The translations under genes and the position numbers were made by a program. The notes under the pieces are model-generated. The model had not been told where the DNA came from. It saw only the letters and a program-made list of their open reading frames with translations, and did not search any database. A DNA stretch of 64,000 bases from Pseudoxanthomonas sangjuensis (GTDB lineage: Bacteria; Pseudomonadota; Gammaproteobacteria; Xanthomonadales; Xanthomonadaceae): assembly GCF_010211755.1 (NCBI RefSeq), contig NZ_PDWR01000018.1, positions 1-64,000 of the forward strand. The letters are read 5' to 3'. Positions 23,001 to 33,143 of this stretch are shown here, one piece after another. Numbering within the stretch: the first letter of the stretch is position 1; each line of letters begins with the position of its first letter.

Positions 23001-24686
23001 ATGAAAACCCTCGCCTTCGCCGTCCTCGCCGCGCTCTCGGCAACCCTCCACGCCGCCGAGCCCCCGCAGAAATTCGGCAGCGACCACGACGATCCGCGCA
23101 CCGCCTATCCGTCGCCGGTTCCTGCAGGCATGCCGGCCTGCGAAGTCGAGGTGCTGCGCCACGGCTTCGACAGCTTCGAGCCGGCGCGCGCGAAGATCGA
23201 GGCGGCGAAGCAGTGCCCCGGCCCGTGGCACAGGATCGTGCTGCGCCTCGACGGCGCGGTGAAGGGCCGCCAGTACGACCGCATCGGCCAGTTCTCGGTC
23301 GGCGGCGTCACCCTCTTCCGCACCAGCTCGCCGGAACCGTCGCGCGACGGCATCGAATGGCGCGTGGAGAAGGACGTGACCGCCTACGCACCGCTGTTCG
23401 CGCAGCCGCAGGACGCGGAGATGTTCCTCGGCAACGTGGTCAACGAGACCTACACCGGCGTGTTCGACGTCAGGCTGACGTTGCTGTTCTTCCGCGCCGA
23501 CGCCAACCATCCGGCCGCGCGGACCGCCGACATCGTGATGCCGCTGGACGCGCTGCGCGAGGACGGCGCCGACACCGTCGGCAGGGCCACCATCCCCGCC
23601 AACACCGAGCGCCTGCTCGCCGAGGTCTACGCCACCGGCTCCGGCGGCGGCTGCGAGGAGTTCTGGTACTACGCCGTGCCGCTGGACGGCTACTGGTGCC
23701 AGAACCCGCAGGGGCCGCATCGCGAGGTGCAGGTGCTGCTGGACGGCCGCGTCGCCGGCATCGCCGCGCCCTACCCGCACATCTACACCGGCGGCTGGTC
23801 GAACCCATTCCTGTGGTACGCGATCCCCGCGCCGCGCGCCTTCGACATCCGCCCGGTCCGCTACGACCTGACCCCGTTCATCGGCCTGCTCAACGACGGC
23901 AAGCCGCACGAAGTGCGCCTGCACGTGGCCGGCGTGCCCGACGGCCGCGAAGGCTGGAAGCTGCTGCCGAACATCCAGGTCTGGCGCGATGCCGGCGTGC
24001 AACGCACCCGGGCGAAGCTGCTGGATTACGACGCCGGCCAGCCGTCGCAGGACATGCGGCTGGACACGCTGGATGCGAACGACCAGTCGTTGCACCATCG
24101 CGGCACGCACCGCTTCGTCGCCCGCGGCGAGGTGCGCGGCTCGAAGGGCAAGGTCGAAACCACGGTGGAGCGCACGCTCGTCGCCGACGTGCACCATCGC
24201 TGGGGTTCGATGGACGACAACGACGACCGCATGCTCGCCGACTGGCGCGATCGCGCCGTGGTGACGCGCAAGGACGAGTCCGGCACGGAATCGGAAACCA
24301 TCGAGCAGAACTTCGGCTTCGACGGCGGCATCGGCATGGTGGCGCTGGACGGCGGCTCCGCCGGCAAGCCCGGCGAGAAGGGCGACGCCACCGAGAAGAC
24401 CGACCCGAAGGTCCGCCTGACCACCGACATCCGCATCCACGACGATGCCGAGACCGTGCTTGCGCGCGACGGCCGGCCGCTGTCGACGCGGCGCACGCGC
24501 GACCACTTCGTCGGCAGCGCTTCGTACGACCGCGGCGTGCCGCGCGAGCAACGCATCGCGGTGGCCGACACCCGGCAGGTCCATCGCACCGAAGACGAAT
24601 CCGGCGCCTGCTTCCAGCGCCGCATCGCGACCCGCAACGGCCGCTTCGTCGAAGACGAGACCGGTTGCGGGGAATCCGCGCCGTAG
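23001..24686 (+). CDS. PNGase A-type peptide-N-glycosidase, exported
   Basis: Releases whole N-glycans from asparagine; plant PNGase A tolerates core alpha-1,3-fucose. The 561-residue protein from 23001 has signal peptide MKTLAFAVLAALSATLHA; an earlier ATG at 22953 overlaps the fucosidase stop and remains possible. Family landmarks are CEVEVLRHGFDSF, FSVGGVTLFRTSSPEP, NETYTGVFDVRLTLLFF, GGCEEFWYYAVP and YTGGWSNPFLWYAIP, the order seen in plant PNGase A and related bacterial proteins. Five or more cysteines fit an oxidising compartment. The TAG stop is part of a REP repeat. Last gene of the fucosidase operon; the identity rests on remembered family motifs. Confidence 0.85.
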   Translation: MKTLAFAVLAALSATLHAAEPPQKFGSDHDDPRTAYPSPVPAGMPACEVEVLRHGFDSFEPARAKIEAAKQCPGPWHRIVLRLDGAVKGRQYDRIGQFSVGGVTLFRTSSPEPSRDGIEWRVEKDVTAYAPLFAQPQDAEMFLGNVVNETYTGVFDVRLTLLFFRADANHPAARTADIVMPLDALREDGADTVGRATIPANTERLLAEVYATGSGGGCEEFWYYAVPLDGYWCQNPQGPHREVQVLLDGRVAGIAAPYPHIYTGGWSNPFLWYAIPAPRAFDIRPVRYDLTPFIGLLNDGKPHEVRLHVAGVPDGREGWKLLPNIQVWRDAGVQRTRAKLLDYDAGQPSQDMRLDTLDANDQSLHHRGTHRFVARGEVRGSKGKVETTVERTLVADVHHRWGSMDDNDDRMLADWRDRAVVTRKDESGTESETIEQNFGFDGGIGMVALDGGSAGKPGEKGDATEKTDPKVRLTTDIRIHDDAETVLARDGRPLSTRRTRDHFVGSASYDRGVPREQRIAVADTRQVHRTEDESGACFQRRIATRNGRFVEDETGCGESAP

Positions 24687-24753
24687 GGCCGGGCGCACCG
24701 CGCCCGCGCGGGTTTTCCGCGGGCGCGGATGCAGCGGGCAGGCCCCGCGCTAC
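24683..24753. repeat. REP-type pair between convergent PNGase and GH35 genes, with hairpin
   Basis: GTAGGGCCGGGC (24683-24694) faces CTAC preceded by GGCCCCGCG (to 24753), with internal GC hairpins. CCGCGCCCGCG (24698-24708) pairs with CGCGGGCGCGG (24718-24728). The TAG of the left unit is the PNGase stop codon, and the CTA of the right unit is the GH35 stop. It probably also acts as a bidirectional terminator. Confidence 0.6.
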
Positions 24754-26630
24754 GGGGTGTCGAACACCGGGTCGGTCAGGCCCTGCACGCTGCGCCCGCG
24801 CGCCGCGGCTTCCAGTTCCAGCACGACGATCTCGTTGTCGCCGCGGCGCAGCCACTGCGCCGGCACCAGCAGGGTCTGCTGCGGGCCGATGCGCCAGTAG
24901 CGGCCAAGGTGGTGGCCGTTGATCCACACGTGCCCGCGGCCCCAGCCGCGCATGTCGATGTAGCTGTCGCCAAGCCTGCGCAGCCGGAACGTGCCGCGAT
25001 GGAACGCGGGCGCTTCGAGCCAGCCGTCGGCGAAGGACAGCCGCGACAGGTCGTCCAGCGGCAGCCGAAACATCTCCCACTCCAGCAGCGGCTTGCCCGC
25101 GAACCGCACCGGCCCCAGCAGGCCCTTGCGTTCGTCGACCAGGCGCCGACCGTAGTTGATGCGGCCCATGTTCTCGACCAGCAGGTCGAGCTGCCCTGCG
25201 TCGACGTCGAGTTCGATGCTGCGCTGGCCGAGGCGGCGGTCCATCGCTCCCAGCGGCTTGCCGTCCTGGTAGAGCAGCGCCATGTCGCGCACGTCGCCGG
25301 CTTCCAGCGTCGCCTTCGCCGCGGGCACGCGCGTGCGGTACCAGACGAAGCCGTAGGACTGGTCCAGCTGCTCCATCGCCAGCGGGCGCACCGCGCGCAC
25401 CGGCTCGGCGAGCAGCGAAGCCAGTGCCGCGGACTGGGTCAGCCCGATGCGCGGAATGGCGATCATCGGCGGCGACGGCGGCACCTCCGGCAGGGTCTCG
25501 CCGGGCTTGAGGTGCCGCGCGATCAGCTTGCGCAGCGCATGGTACGCCGGCGTCGGGCGCCCGGCCTCGTCCAGCGGCGCGCCGTAGTCGTAGCTGCTGG
25601 TGTCGGGCTGGTACGGCCGGTTTTCCTGATCGCTGTAGTTGGCGCCGTTCATGAAGCCGAAGGTGGTGCCGCCATGGAACATGTACAGGCTGAAGGACAC
25701 GTCGCGCTCCAGCATCCAGCCGATGTCCTTGAGGATGTTGTCGACCTGGCCGGTGTGGTGCTGCTCGCCCCAGTGGTCGAACCAGCCGGGGTAGTACTCG
25801 CCCGCCATGCGCGGCGTCCTGCCGCGGAACTTCTCCAGTTCGGCGAATGCCCCGGCCGGATCCCCGCCGAAATTCACCACCGGGAGCACGTCCGGCAGCG
25901 TGCCGCCACCGAGCATCTGCGGGGTGGGGCCGTCGGCGGTGTACAGCAGGCCGTCGAAGCCGGCGGCGCGCAGCGCGTCGCGGATGCTGGCCATGTAGCC
26001 GTGGTCGGCGCCGAACGAGCCGTATTCGTTCTCCACCTGCACCATCAGGATCGGGCCGCCGTGCGCGACCTGCAGCGGCGCCAGGCGCTTGCCGACCTCG
26101 CCCAGGAAGCGCGTGGCCGCGGCGACGTAGCGCGGATCGGAAGTGCGGATGCGCAGGTCCGGCGTCTTCAGCAGCCACGCCGGGAAGCCGCCCAATTCCC
26201 ACTCCGCGCAGGCGTAGGGCCCGGGGCGCAGGATCACCCACAGGCCTTCCTCCTGCGCGATGCGCACGAATTCGGCGATGTCGTTCTGGCCGCTGAAGTC
26301 GAACTGGCCCGGGCGCGGCTCGTGCAGGTTCCAGAACAGGTAGGTGCCGACCGTGTTCAGGCCCATCGCCTTCATCATGCGCAGGCGGTCGCGCCAGTGC
26401 TCGCGCGGCACGCGGCTGAAATGCATCTCGCCGCCGCGGATCACGAAGGGCTTGCCGTCGAGCAGGAACTGCTCGCCCTTCCAGCCGAAGCTGTGCGTGG
26501 CCGCGGCCGGCTGCGCCATGGCCGGCGCCGCCGCCAGCGCGCCGAGCAGGGCCAGCGCGCCGGCGATGCGCCGGAAACCCTGGTTCCAATGCGAAGAATG
26601 GGTCATGTCGATTCCGTCGATGGCGTTCAT
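24750..26630 (-). CDS. GH35 beta-galactosidase, exported
   Basis: A 626-residue enzyme. The start at 26630 overlaps the upstream fucosidase stop (ATGA); an internal Met at 26606 would also work. Signal peptide region is about residues 9-40. The GH35 barrel shows GGEMHFSRVPREHWRDRL, GTYLFWNLHEP, the acid/base Glu202 in VENEYGSF and nucleophile Glu278 in MAGEYYPGWFDHWGE. C-terminal jelly-roll domains follow, with VWINGHHLGRYW, which is typical of the family. It removes terminal beta-galactose, for example from Lewis-a type plant N-glycans or galactans. It ends a three-gene operon with GH16 and GH29. Confidence 0.93.
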   Translation of the reverse strand: MNAIDGIDMTHSSHWNQGFRRIAGALALLGALAAAPAMAQPAAATHSFGWKGEQFLLDGKPFVIRGGEMHFSRVPREHWRDRLRMMKAMGLNTVGTYLFWNLHEPRPGQFDFSGQNDIAEFVRIAQEEGLWVILRPGPYACAEWELGGFPAWLLKTPDLRIRTSDPRYVAAATRFLGEVGKRLAPLQVAHGGPILMVQVENEYGSFGADHGYMASIRDALRAAGFDGLLYTADGPTPQMLGGGTLPDVLPVVNFGGDPAGAFAELEKFRGRTPRMAGEYYPGWFDHWGEQHHTGQVDNILKDIGWMLERDVSFSLYMFHGGTTFGFMNGANYSDQENRPYQPDTSSYDYGAPLDEAGRPTPAYHALRKLIARHLKPGETLPEVPPSPPMIAIPRIGLTQSAALASLLAEPVRAVRPLAMEQLDQSYGFVWYRTRVPAAKATLEAGDVRDMALLYQDGKPLGAMDRRLGQRSIELDVDAGQLDLLVENMGRINYGRRLVDERKGLLGPVRFAGKPLLEWEMFRLPLDDLSRLSFADGWLEAPAFHRGTFRLRRLGDSYIDMRGWGRGHVWINGHHLGRYWRIGPQQTLLVPAQWLRRGDNEIVVLELEAAARGRSVQGLTDPVFDTP

Positions 26631-28134
26631 TCGCCGTGGTAGTCGGGGCGCTTCCACCCGCTGTCCGGCGCGCGATGCAGGGCCACGCGCGCCAGGCGCG
26701 GCGCGGCGTAGGCGAATTCGATCGCCACGCGGAGCTTGCGCGCGCGCGTCGGCGGTATCCGGTCGAGCTTGCAGTGGCCGATCGTCGTGCCCCACGCCAG
26801 CGGTTTCCAACCCTCGCCGGCATCGACGTCGACGCGGTAGTTGGCGATGTGCTGGCCGTGCTCGATCGCTTCCTCCAGGCGGATCACGTCGAACTCGGCG
26901 TCCCGCGGGAGTTCCAGTTCGATCCAGCCGGCGCGCGCATCGGCACCGGGGGTCCAGGAACGCGCGGGATCGTCGACCAGCACGTTGGCCGCGTCGCGTT
27001 GCGCCGCGCTGGCGCGCACCGTGGCGCCTGCGGCGAAGTCGTTCGCCAGCATCGCCGCGCGCAACCCGGCGAAGCCGCGCAGGCTCTCGACGTCGCGTTG
27101 GTGGAAGCGGCCATCGCGCGTCGGCGGCACGTTCAGCAGCAGCTTGCTGTTGCGGCCGACCGAGGTGAAGTACAGGCCCAGCAGGTTGTCGGCGCTGCGC
27201 ACCTGGCCGTCCTGCTCCGCGTGCCAGAACCAGCCGGGGCGGATCGACACGTCGGTTTCGCCCGGGCGCCAGGCGTAGCCGTACGGGTCGCCCTGCTGCA
27301 GCGCCTCGTGCGTCCACGGATCGTTGGCGCCGGGGCGCGGCACCCGCGCCGGGTCGACGCTGGCCCAGCAGGTGCTGCCGGCGCTGCCGCTCTCGTTGCC
27401 GATCCAGCGCAGGTCGGGGCCGGCGTCGGAGAACATCAGCGCCTGCGGTTGCAGCGCGCGCACGGTGCGGTGGATGCGCGGCCAGTCGTAACGCTGGCGT
27501 TTGCCGCTCGGGCCTTCGCCGTTGGCGCCGTCGAACCACACTTCGACCACCGGGCCGTAGCCGGTCAGCAGTTCGGTCAATTGCGCGATGTAGAAATCGT
27601 CGTAGGCCTTGCCTTCGCCGTAGACCTTCGCGTTGCGGTCCCATGGCGACAGGTAGAAGCCGACGCCCAGCCCTTCGGCGCGGCAGGCATCGGCGAACTC
27701 GCGCACCACGTCGCCCTTGCCGCCGCGCCACGGGCTGCCGGCGACCGAGTGCGCGGTGGTCTTCGTCGGCCACAGGCAGAAGCCGTCGTGGTGCTTGGCG
27801 GTGAGGATCATGCTGCCGAAGCCGCATTCCCTGGCCGTGCGCGCCCACTGCCGCGCGTCCAGCGCGGACGGATCGAAGACGCGCGGGCTTTCGCTGCCGT
27901 CGCCCCACTCCCTGCCGGTGAAGGTGTTCACCGTGAAGTGCACGAACATCGCCAGCCGTTCGCGCTGCCACGCCAGTTGTGCGGCGCTGGGGCGCGGGCG
28001 CGCGGCCGGCGGGGTGGCCGCGCCTGCGGTCGCCGCGGCCCCGGCACGCGCCGCGGGCGCCAGCGCGCCCGCCAACCCGGCCGCGCCCGCGCCGAGCACG
28101 CCGCGCCGCGTCCAGCGCGGCGATCCTTCCATCG

Positions 28135-28138
<4 letters not shown>
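26627..28138 (-). CDS. GH29 alpha-L-fucosidase 3 with C-terminal carbohydrate-binding-like domain
   Basis: A 503-residue protein with a Tat-type signal (RRGVLGAGAAGLAGALAP). GH29 blocks: MFVHFTVNTFTGREWGDG, LTAKHHDGFCLWPT, VVEVWFDGANGEG with the nucleophile Asp, and KLLLNVPPTRDGRFH. Residues about 365-500 form a beta-sandwich of the F5/8C type (GWIELELPRDAEFDVIRLEEAI). This architecture is that of the GH29-B/alpha-1,3/1,4-fucosidase type, so it may act on Lewis structures. It is coupled by ATGA overlaps on both sides to GH16 and GH35, forming one operon. Confidence 0.9.
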
Positions 28139-29001
<863 letters not shown>

Positions 29002-29431
29002 GGCGCTTGCGCCGGCACCGGGGCGGGCCGGACGAACGGCGGCGGCGGCAACGCTGCCGCGTACAGGTATTTCATTGGCTTCACGGGCCAGTCTCCATTG
29101 CGTTTGGCGACGGCGTGGAACGCCCGGCGCTCCCCTTGCCATCGGCGGACGGCTGGCATTGGTCCAACCTTTGTACCAAACTAAGTCGAGATGCGCGGAA
29201 TGGCAACCGCATCCGCACCGGTCGACCGCGCCTTCCTTCGGGAGAAGCACGCACGGGCCTTGCGCAACCGCCGATTCGCAGCTTGGGGATCGCTTCCGGA
29301 AATGGACAGAGCATGGGCAGGAACGGCAGATCGTGATCGGCCATCCGGGACGCACGCGGGGCGGGCGGCCATCCGGCGAGGGAATCGGCCGCGACCCCAC
29401 CACGCCGGGGCCGCAGCCTGATACGCCGCCC
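29002..29431. promoter_or_regulatory. Divergent regulatory gap with a TGGTCCAA-type operator at 29160-29178
   Basis: TGGTCCAACCTTTGTACCA (29160-29178) is the 8-3-8 palindrome of the 20068 site with one mismatch between the arms. It lies between the GH16-GH29-GH35 operon (minus) and the GH27-GH20 operon (plus) and could serve both. The remaining 250 bp up to the GH27 start contain no gene that I can support. Confidence 0.65.
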
Positions 29432-30697
29432 ATGGAGCTGTCCCGCCCGATTTCCCGCCCGTGCATCGCGGCAGCGTTCGTGCTGGCCTGCCTGTCCACG
29501 CCGGCCGCCCCGCTGCAGGCGCTCGACAACGGCCTGGCGCGCACGCCGCCGATGGGCTGGAACAGCTGGAACCATTTCCGCTGCAACGGCGTGAACGAAG
29601 CCGTGGTCCGCGCCGCCGCCGACGCGATGGTCGCCAGCGGCATGCGCGATGCCGGCTACCGCTACGTCGTGCTCGACGACTGCTGGCAGGCGCCGGCGCG
29701 CGATGCCGACGGCCGGCTGCAGGCCGACCCGCGGCGCTTCCCTTCCGGGATCGAAGCGCTGGCCGACTACGTGCACGCGCGCGGCCTGCGCTTCGGCCTG
29801 TACGCGGTGCCCGGCAGCGAGACCTGCGCGATGCACTGGGACAGGTACCCGGCGCGCGGCATCGGCTCGTTCGGCCACGAAGCCATCGATGCCGCAACCT
29901 TCGCCGGCTGGGGCGTCGATTACCTGAAGTACGACTGGTGCCGCGCCGACGAAACCGAAGGCCTGGCCCGGCCCGAGGCCTTCGCGAAGATGCGCGACCT
30001 GCTGGCCGCGACCGGCCGGCCCATCGTCTACGGAATCAGCGAGTACGGCCATACAAGGCCATGGACCTGGGCCGCGCCCATCGCCAACCTGTGGCGCACC
30101 ACCGAGGACATCCGGCCCACCTGGGAATCGTTGATGAAGATCATCGACCGGCAGGCGGCGCTGTCGCCGTATTCCGCGCCGGGCGCCTGGAACGACCCGG
30201 ACATGCTGCAGGTCGGCAACCGCGGCCTGGCGGAGAACGAAAGCCGCGCGCACTTCAGCCTGTGGGCGCTGCTCAACGCGCCGCTGATGGCCGGGAACGA
30301 CCTGGCCGGCATGGACGAAGCCACGCGCCGCATTCTGACCAACCGCGAAGTGATCGCGGTCGACCAGGACTGGGGCGGCCGCCAGGGCGAACGCCTGCGC
30401 GACGACGGCGAACGCGAGGTCTGGGCCAAGCCGATGTCCGGCGGCGGCGTCGCGGTGGTGCTGCTGAATCGCGGCGATGCGGCCGCGGACATCGCCGTCG
30501 GCCGCGCCGAACTCGGCCTGCCGGCCGCGGCCCGCTGCAAGGCGCGGGACCTGTGGCACGGCCGGACCCGCAGGCTGGCCGCCACCCTGCGGCGCCGCGT
30601 GGCCGCCCGCGACGTGGCGATGCTGCGCATCGCCTGTTCCGGTGCGGCATCCAGCCAGTCCCATCGATTCCGTAACGACGAGGTGACCGACAGATGA
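29432..30697 (+). CDS. GH27 alpha-galactosidase, exported
   Basis: A 421-residue enzyme with a signal peptide (about 1-31). The GH27 barrel is complete: TPPMGWNSWNHFRCN, YVVLDDCWQ, LRFGLYAVPGSETC, YLKYDWC with nucleophile Asp168, and the WNDPDMLQVGN block with a downstream FSLWALLNAPLMAGND. It removes terminal alpha-galactose. The C-terminal beta domain is short. The stop overlaps the GH20 start in ATGA. Because N-glycans of plants lack alpha-galactose, the natural substrate may be galactomannan or animal-type glycans. Confidence 0.92.
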   Translation: MELSRPISRPCIAAAFVLACLSTPAAPLQALDNGLARTPPMGWNSWNHFRCNGVNEAVVRAAADAMVASGMRDAGYRYVVLDDCWQAPARDADGRLQADPRRFPSGIEALADYVHARGLRFGLYAVPGSETCAMHWDRYPARGIGSFGHEAIDAATFAGWGVDYLKYDWCRADETEGLARPEAFAKMRDLLAATGRPIVYGISEYGHTRPWTWAAPIANLWRTTEDIRPTWESLMKIIDRQAALSPYSAPGAWNDPDMLQVGNRGLAENESRAHFSLWALLNAPLMAGNDLAGMDEATRRILTNREVIAVDQDWGGRQGERLRDDGEREVWAKPMSGGGVAVVLLNRGDAAADIAVGRAELGLPAAARCKARDLWHGRTRRLAATLRRRVAARDVAMLRIACSGAASSQSHRFRNDEVTDR

Positions 30698-32997
30698 TTC
30701 CCGCTTCCCCTGCCCCGCGCGCCGCGCGCCTCCTGGCCATCGGCCTGCTGCTCATGGCCGGCCAGGCCAGCGCGGCGACGGAACTGCCATCGATCCTGCC
30801 GGCGCCGGCGCGAATGCAGGCGCTCGACGGCGGCTACACGCCGGCGGCGAAACCGCGCATCGCGCTGGCGCCGTACGACCGCGAGATGCGCGAACTGGGC
30901 AAGCTGGCGAAGGACATCGTCGAGGCGAACTGGAAGGCGCCGGCGACGGTCGCCCGCGACGCCGAAGGCAAGCGCGCCGACGTGCGGCTTTCGCTCGAAC
31001 CCGACGCGGCCGCGAACCGCGAGTCGTACCGCCTGCGCATCGACGCCGACGGCATCCGCATCGCCGCGCCGAGCACCGCCGGCCTGTTCTACGGCCTGCA
31101 GACCCTGCGCCAGATCGTCGAGCAGGACGACGCGCAGGACGGCATCGCCGCGCTGCAGGTCGACGACGCGCCGCGCTTCGGCTACCGCGGCCTGCACCTG
31201 GATTCGGCGCGCCACCTGCAGCCGCTGGACTACATCAAGCGCCAGCTCGAGCTGATGGCCCGCTACAAGTTCAACACCTTCCACTGGCACCTGACCGACG
31301 ACCAGGGCTGGCGCCTGCAGATCAAGCGCTGGCCGAAGCTGACCACGGTCGGCGCGTACCGGCGGGAGACGATGCTCGATCGCCACTTCACGCCCTACGT
31401 CGGCGACGGCAAGCCCTACGGCGGCTTCTACACCCAGGCGCAGGCGCGCGAGATCGTGGCCTATGCGAAGAAGCTGCACATCGACGTGATCCCCGAGATC
31501 GACATGCCCGGGCACATGGTCGCCGCGCTGGCTGCCTACCCGGAACTGGGCTGCACGCCGGGACCGTTCGAGGTGCTCACCATCTGGGGCGTCGCCGACG
31601 ACATCCTGTGCCCCAGCGAAAAGACCTTCGGCTTCGTCACCGACGTGCTGGACGAAGTCATCGACATCTTCCCGTCGCCGTACATCCACGTCGGCGGCGA
31701 CGAAGCGCCGACCGTCCGCTGGGAACAGAGCGAACTTGCGCAGGGCATCATCAGGCGCGAAGGCCTGAAGGACGAGCACGCGCTGCAGGGCTGGTTCCTG
31801 CGCCGGGTCGAGGCCTTCGTCAATTCGAAGGGCCGCAAGATCATCGGCTGGGACGAGATCCTCGACGGTTCGCCCTCGCCCACCGCCACGGTGATGTCGT
31901 GGCGCGGCATGGCCGGCGGGATCAAGGCCGCGCAACTGGGCCACGACGTGATCATGTCGCCGGTCGACTACGCCTACTTCGACTACTGCCAGGGCGACCC
32001 GAAGCGCGAGCCGATCTGCATCGGCAACTTCCTGCCGCTGCGCAAGGTCTACGGCTTCGAACCGGTGCCCGACGCGCTGACCGCCGGACAGGCGAAGCAC
32101 ATCCTCGGCGGCCAGGCCAACCTGTGGACCGAATACCTGAAGACGCCGGAAAGCCTGGAATACATGCTGTGGCCGCGCGCGCTGGCGATGAGCGAAGTGC
32201 TGTGGTCGCCGCGCGGGCGCCGCGACTGGGACGGCTTCCAGCAGCGCCTCGGCCCGCAGCTCGCGGCGCTGGACAAGGCCGGCGTCAACTACCGGATTCC
32301 CGAAGTCGAAGGCCTGGAAGCCGACTTCGCCACCCGCGACGCAAGCGCGCCGCTGTCGCTGCGCACCGGCATTCCCGGCGCGAGGATCCTGTACACGCTG
32401 GACGGCAGCGACCCGACCGCGCAGTCGCCGGCCTACGCCGGCCCGCGGACGCTCGACGTGCGCAACCGGGTCGCCGTCAGTGCGCGCCTGCAACTGGCCG
32501 ACGGCCGCCTGGGCCCGATCAGCCGCGCGAACTTCGAACAGGTCCGGCTGCTGCCCGCGGAAAAGGCCCGGCCGCGCCTGGGCGCCGGCCTGCAGCGCGA
32601 CTACTACGAAGCCGCCGTGTCGGATACCGGCGAGTTGCCGGCGCTGAAGCCGGTGCGCAGCGACTACGCCGACGCCATCGGCATTCCCGCCGATGCGCGG
32701 CCGGCCGAGTTCGGCCTGCGCTTCCACGGCTGGCTGGACGCGCCGGAGGACGGCGTGTACCGCTTCGGCCTGGTGTCGGACGACGGCGCGCGCCTGCTGG
32801 TCGACGGCAGGGAAGTGATCGAACGCGACGGCTTCCGCGGCGCGGACCGCAGCATCGGCAGCATCGGCCTGGAGGCCGGCCTGCACCGCATCGAACTGCG
32901 CTATTTCCAGGGCGGCGGCGGCAGCGCACTGCAACTGCAGGTCGAAACCGACGGCCAGCCGGCGCGGGCGATTCCCGGCGACTGGCTGCGGCATTGA
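30694..32997 (+). CDS. GH20 beta-N-acetylhexosaminidase with PA14-like C-terminus, exported
   Basis: A 767-residue enzyme with a signal peptide (1-27). A GH20b domain (about 30-165) leads into the barrel: FGYRGLHLDSARH, FHWHLTDDQGWRLQI, IDVIPEIDMPGH, and HVGGDEAP with catalytic Asp336-Glu337 for substrate-assisted hydrolysis. GGQANLWTEY and LWPRALAMSEVLWS close the barrel. After a chitobiase-type beta domain (TLDGSDPTAQSPAY) comes a PA14-like module (about 640-765: DYYEA, GWLDAPEDGVYRFGLVSDDGARLLVDG) that may bind glycans. It removes terminal GlcNAc after galactose removal. Confidence 0.93.
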   Translation: MIPASPAPRAARLLAIGLLLMAGQASAATELPSILPAPARMQALDGGYTPAAKPRIALAPYDREMRELGKLAKDIVEANWKAPATVARDAEGKRADVRLSLEPDAAANRESYRLRIDADGIRIAAPSTAGLFYGLQTLRQIVEQDDAQDGIAALQVDDAPRFGYRGLHLDSARHLQPLDYIKRQLELMARYKFNTFHWHLTDDQGWRLQIKRWPKLTTVGAYRRETMLDRHFTPYVGDGKPYGGFYTQAQAREIVAYAKKLHIDVIPEIDMPGHMVAALAAYPELGCTPGPFEVLTIWGVADDILCPSEKTFGFVTDVLDEVIDIFPSPYIHVGGDEAPTVRWEQSELAQGIIRREGLKDEHALQGWFLRRVEAFVNSKGRKIIGWDEILDGSPSPTATVMSWRGMAGGIKAAQLGHDVIMSPVDYAYFDYCQGDPKREPICIGNFLPLRKVYGFEPVPDALTAGQAKHILGGQANLWTEYLKTPESLEYMLWPRALAMSEVLWSPRGRRDWDGFQQRLGPQLAALDKAGVNYRIPEVEGLEADFATRDASAPLSLRTGIPGARILYTLDGSDPTAQSPAYAGPRTLDVRNRVAVSARLQLADGRLGPISRANFEQVRLLPAEKARPRLGAGLQRDYYEAAVSDTGELPALKPVRSDYADAIGIPADARPAEFGLRFHGWLDAPEDGVYRFGLVSDDGARLLVDGREVIERDGFRGADRSIGSIGLEAGLHRIELRYFQGGGGSALQLQVETDGQPARAIPGDWLRH

Positions 32998-33008
32998 GCC
33001 GCCGGACG

Positions 33009-33052
33009 GGCCGGTCCCGCGCTTGCTGCGCAGCAGCACCGCGGGACCGGCC
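33009..33052 (+). terminator. Hairpin after the GH20 gene
   Basis: GGCCGGTCCCGC (33009-33020) pairs with GCGGGACCGGCC (33041-33052) around a 20-base loop that itself can fold. It lies just after the GH20 stop and before the GH2 promoter. No T-run follows, so strength is uncertain. Confidence 0.6.
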
Positions 33053-33073
33053 TTCCGGGTTAAGCTTGGGCGA

Positions 33074-33089
33074 ATTAGATCGATCAAAT
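33074..33089. promoter_or_regulatory. LacI-type operator before the GH2 mannosidase
   Basis: ATTAGATCGATCAAAT differs at one base from the perfect operator at 16041. It lies 55 bp before the GH2 start, in a promoter-like position, and puts the GH2-epimerase-GH92 operon under the locus LacI protein. Confidence 0.8.
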
Positions 33090-33143
33090 CCCGGGAAATT
33101 CCGCCATGCGCGGAATTCCCCACAGAACCGAGAGCTGCCACCG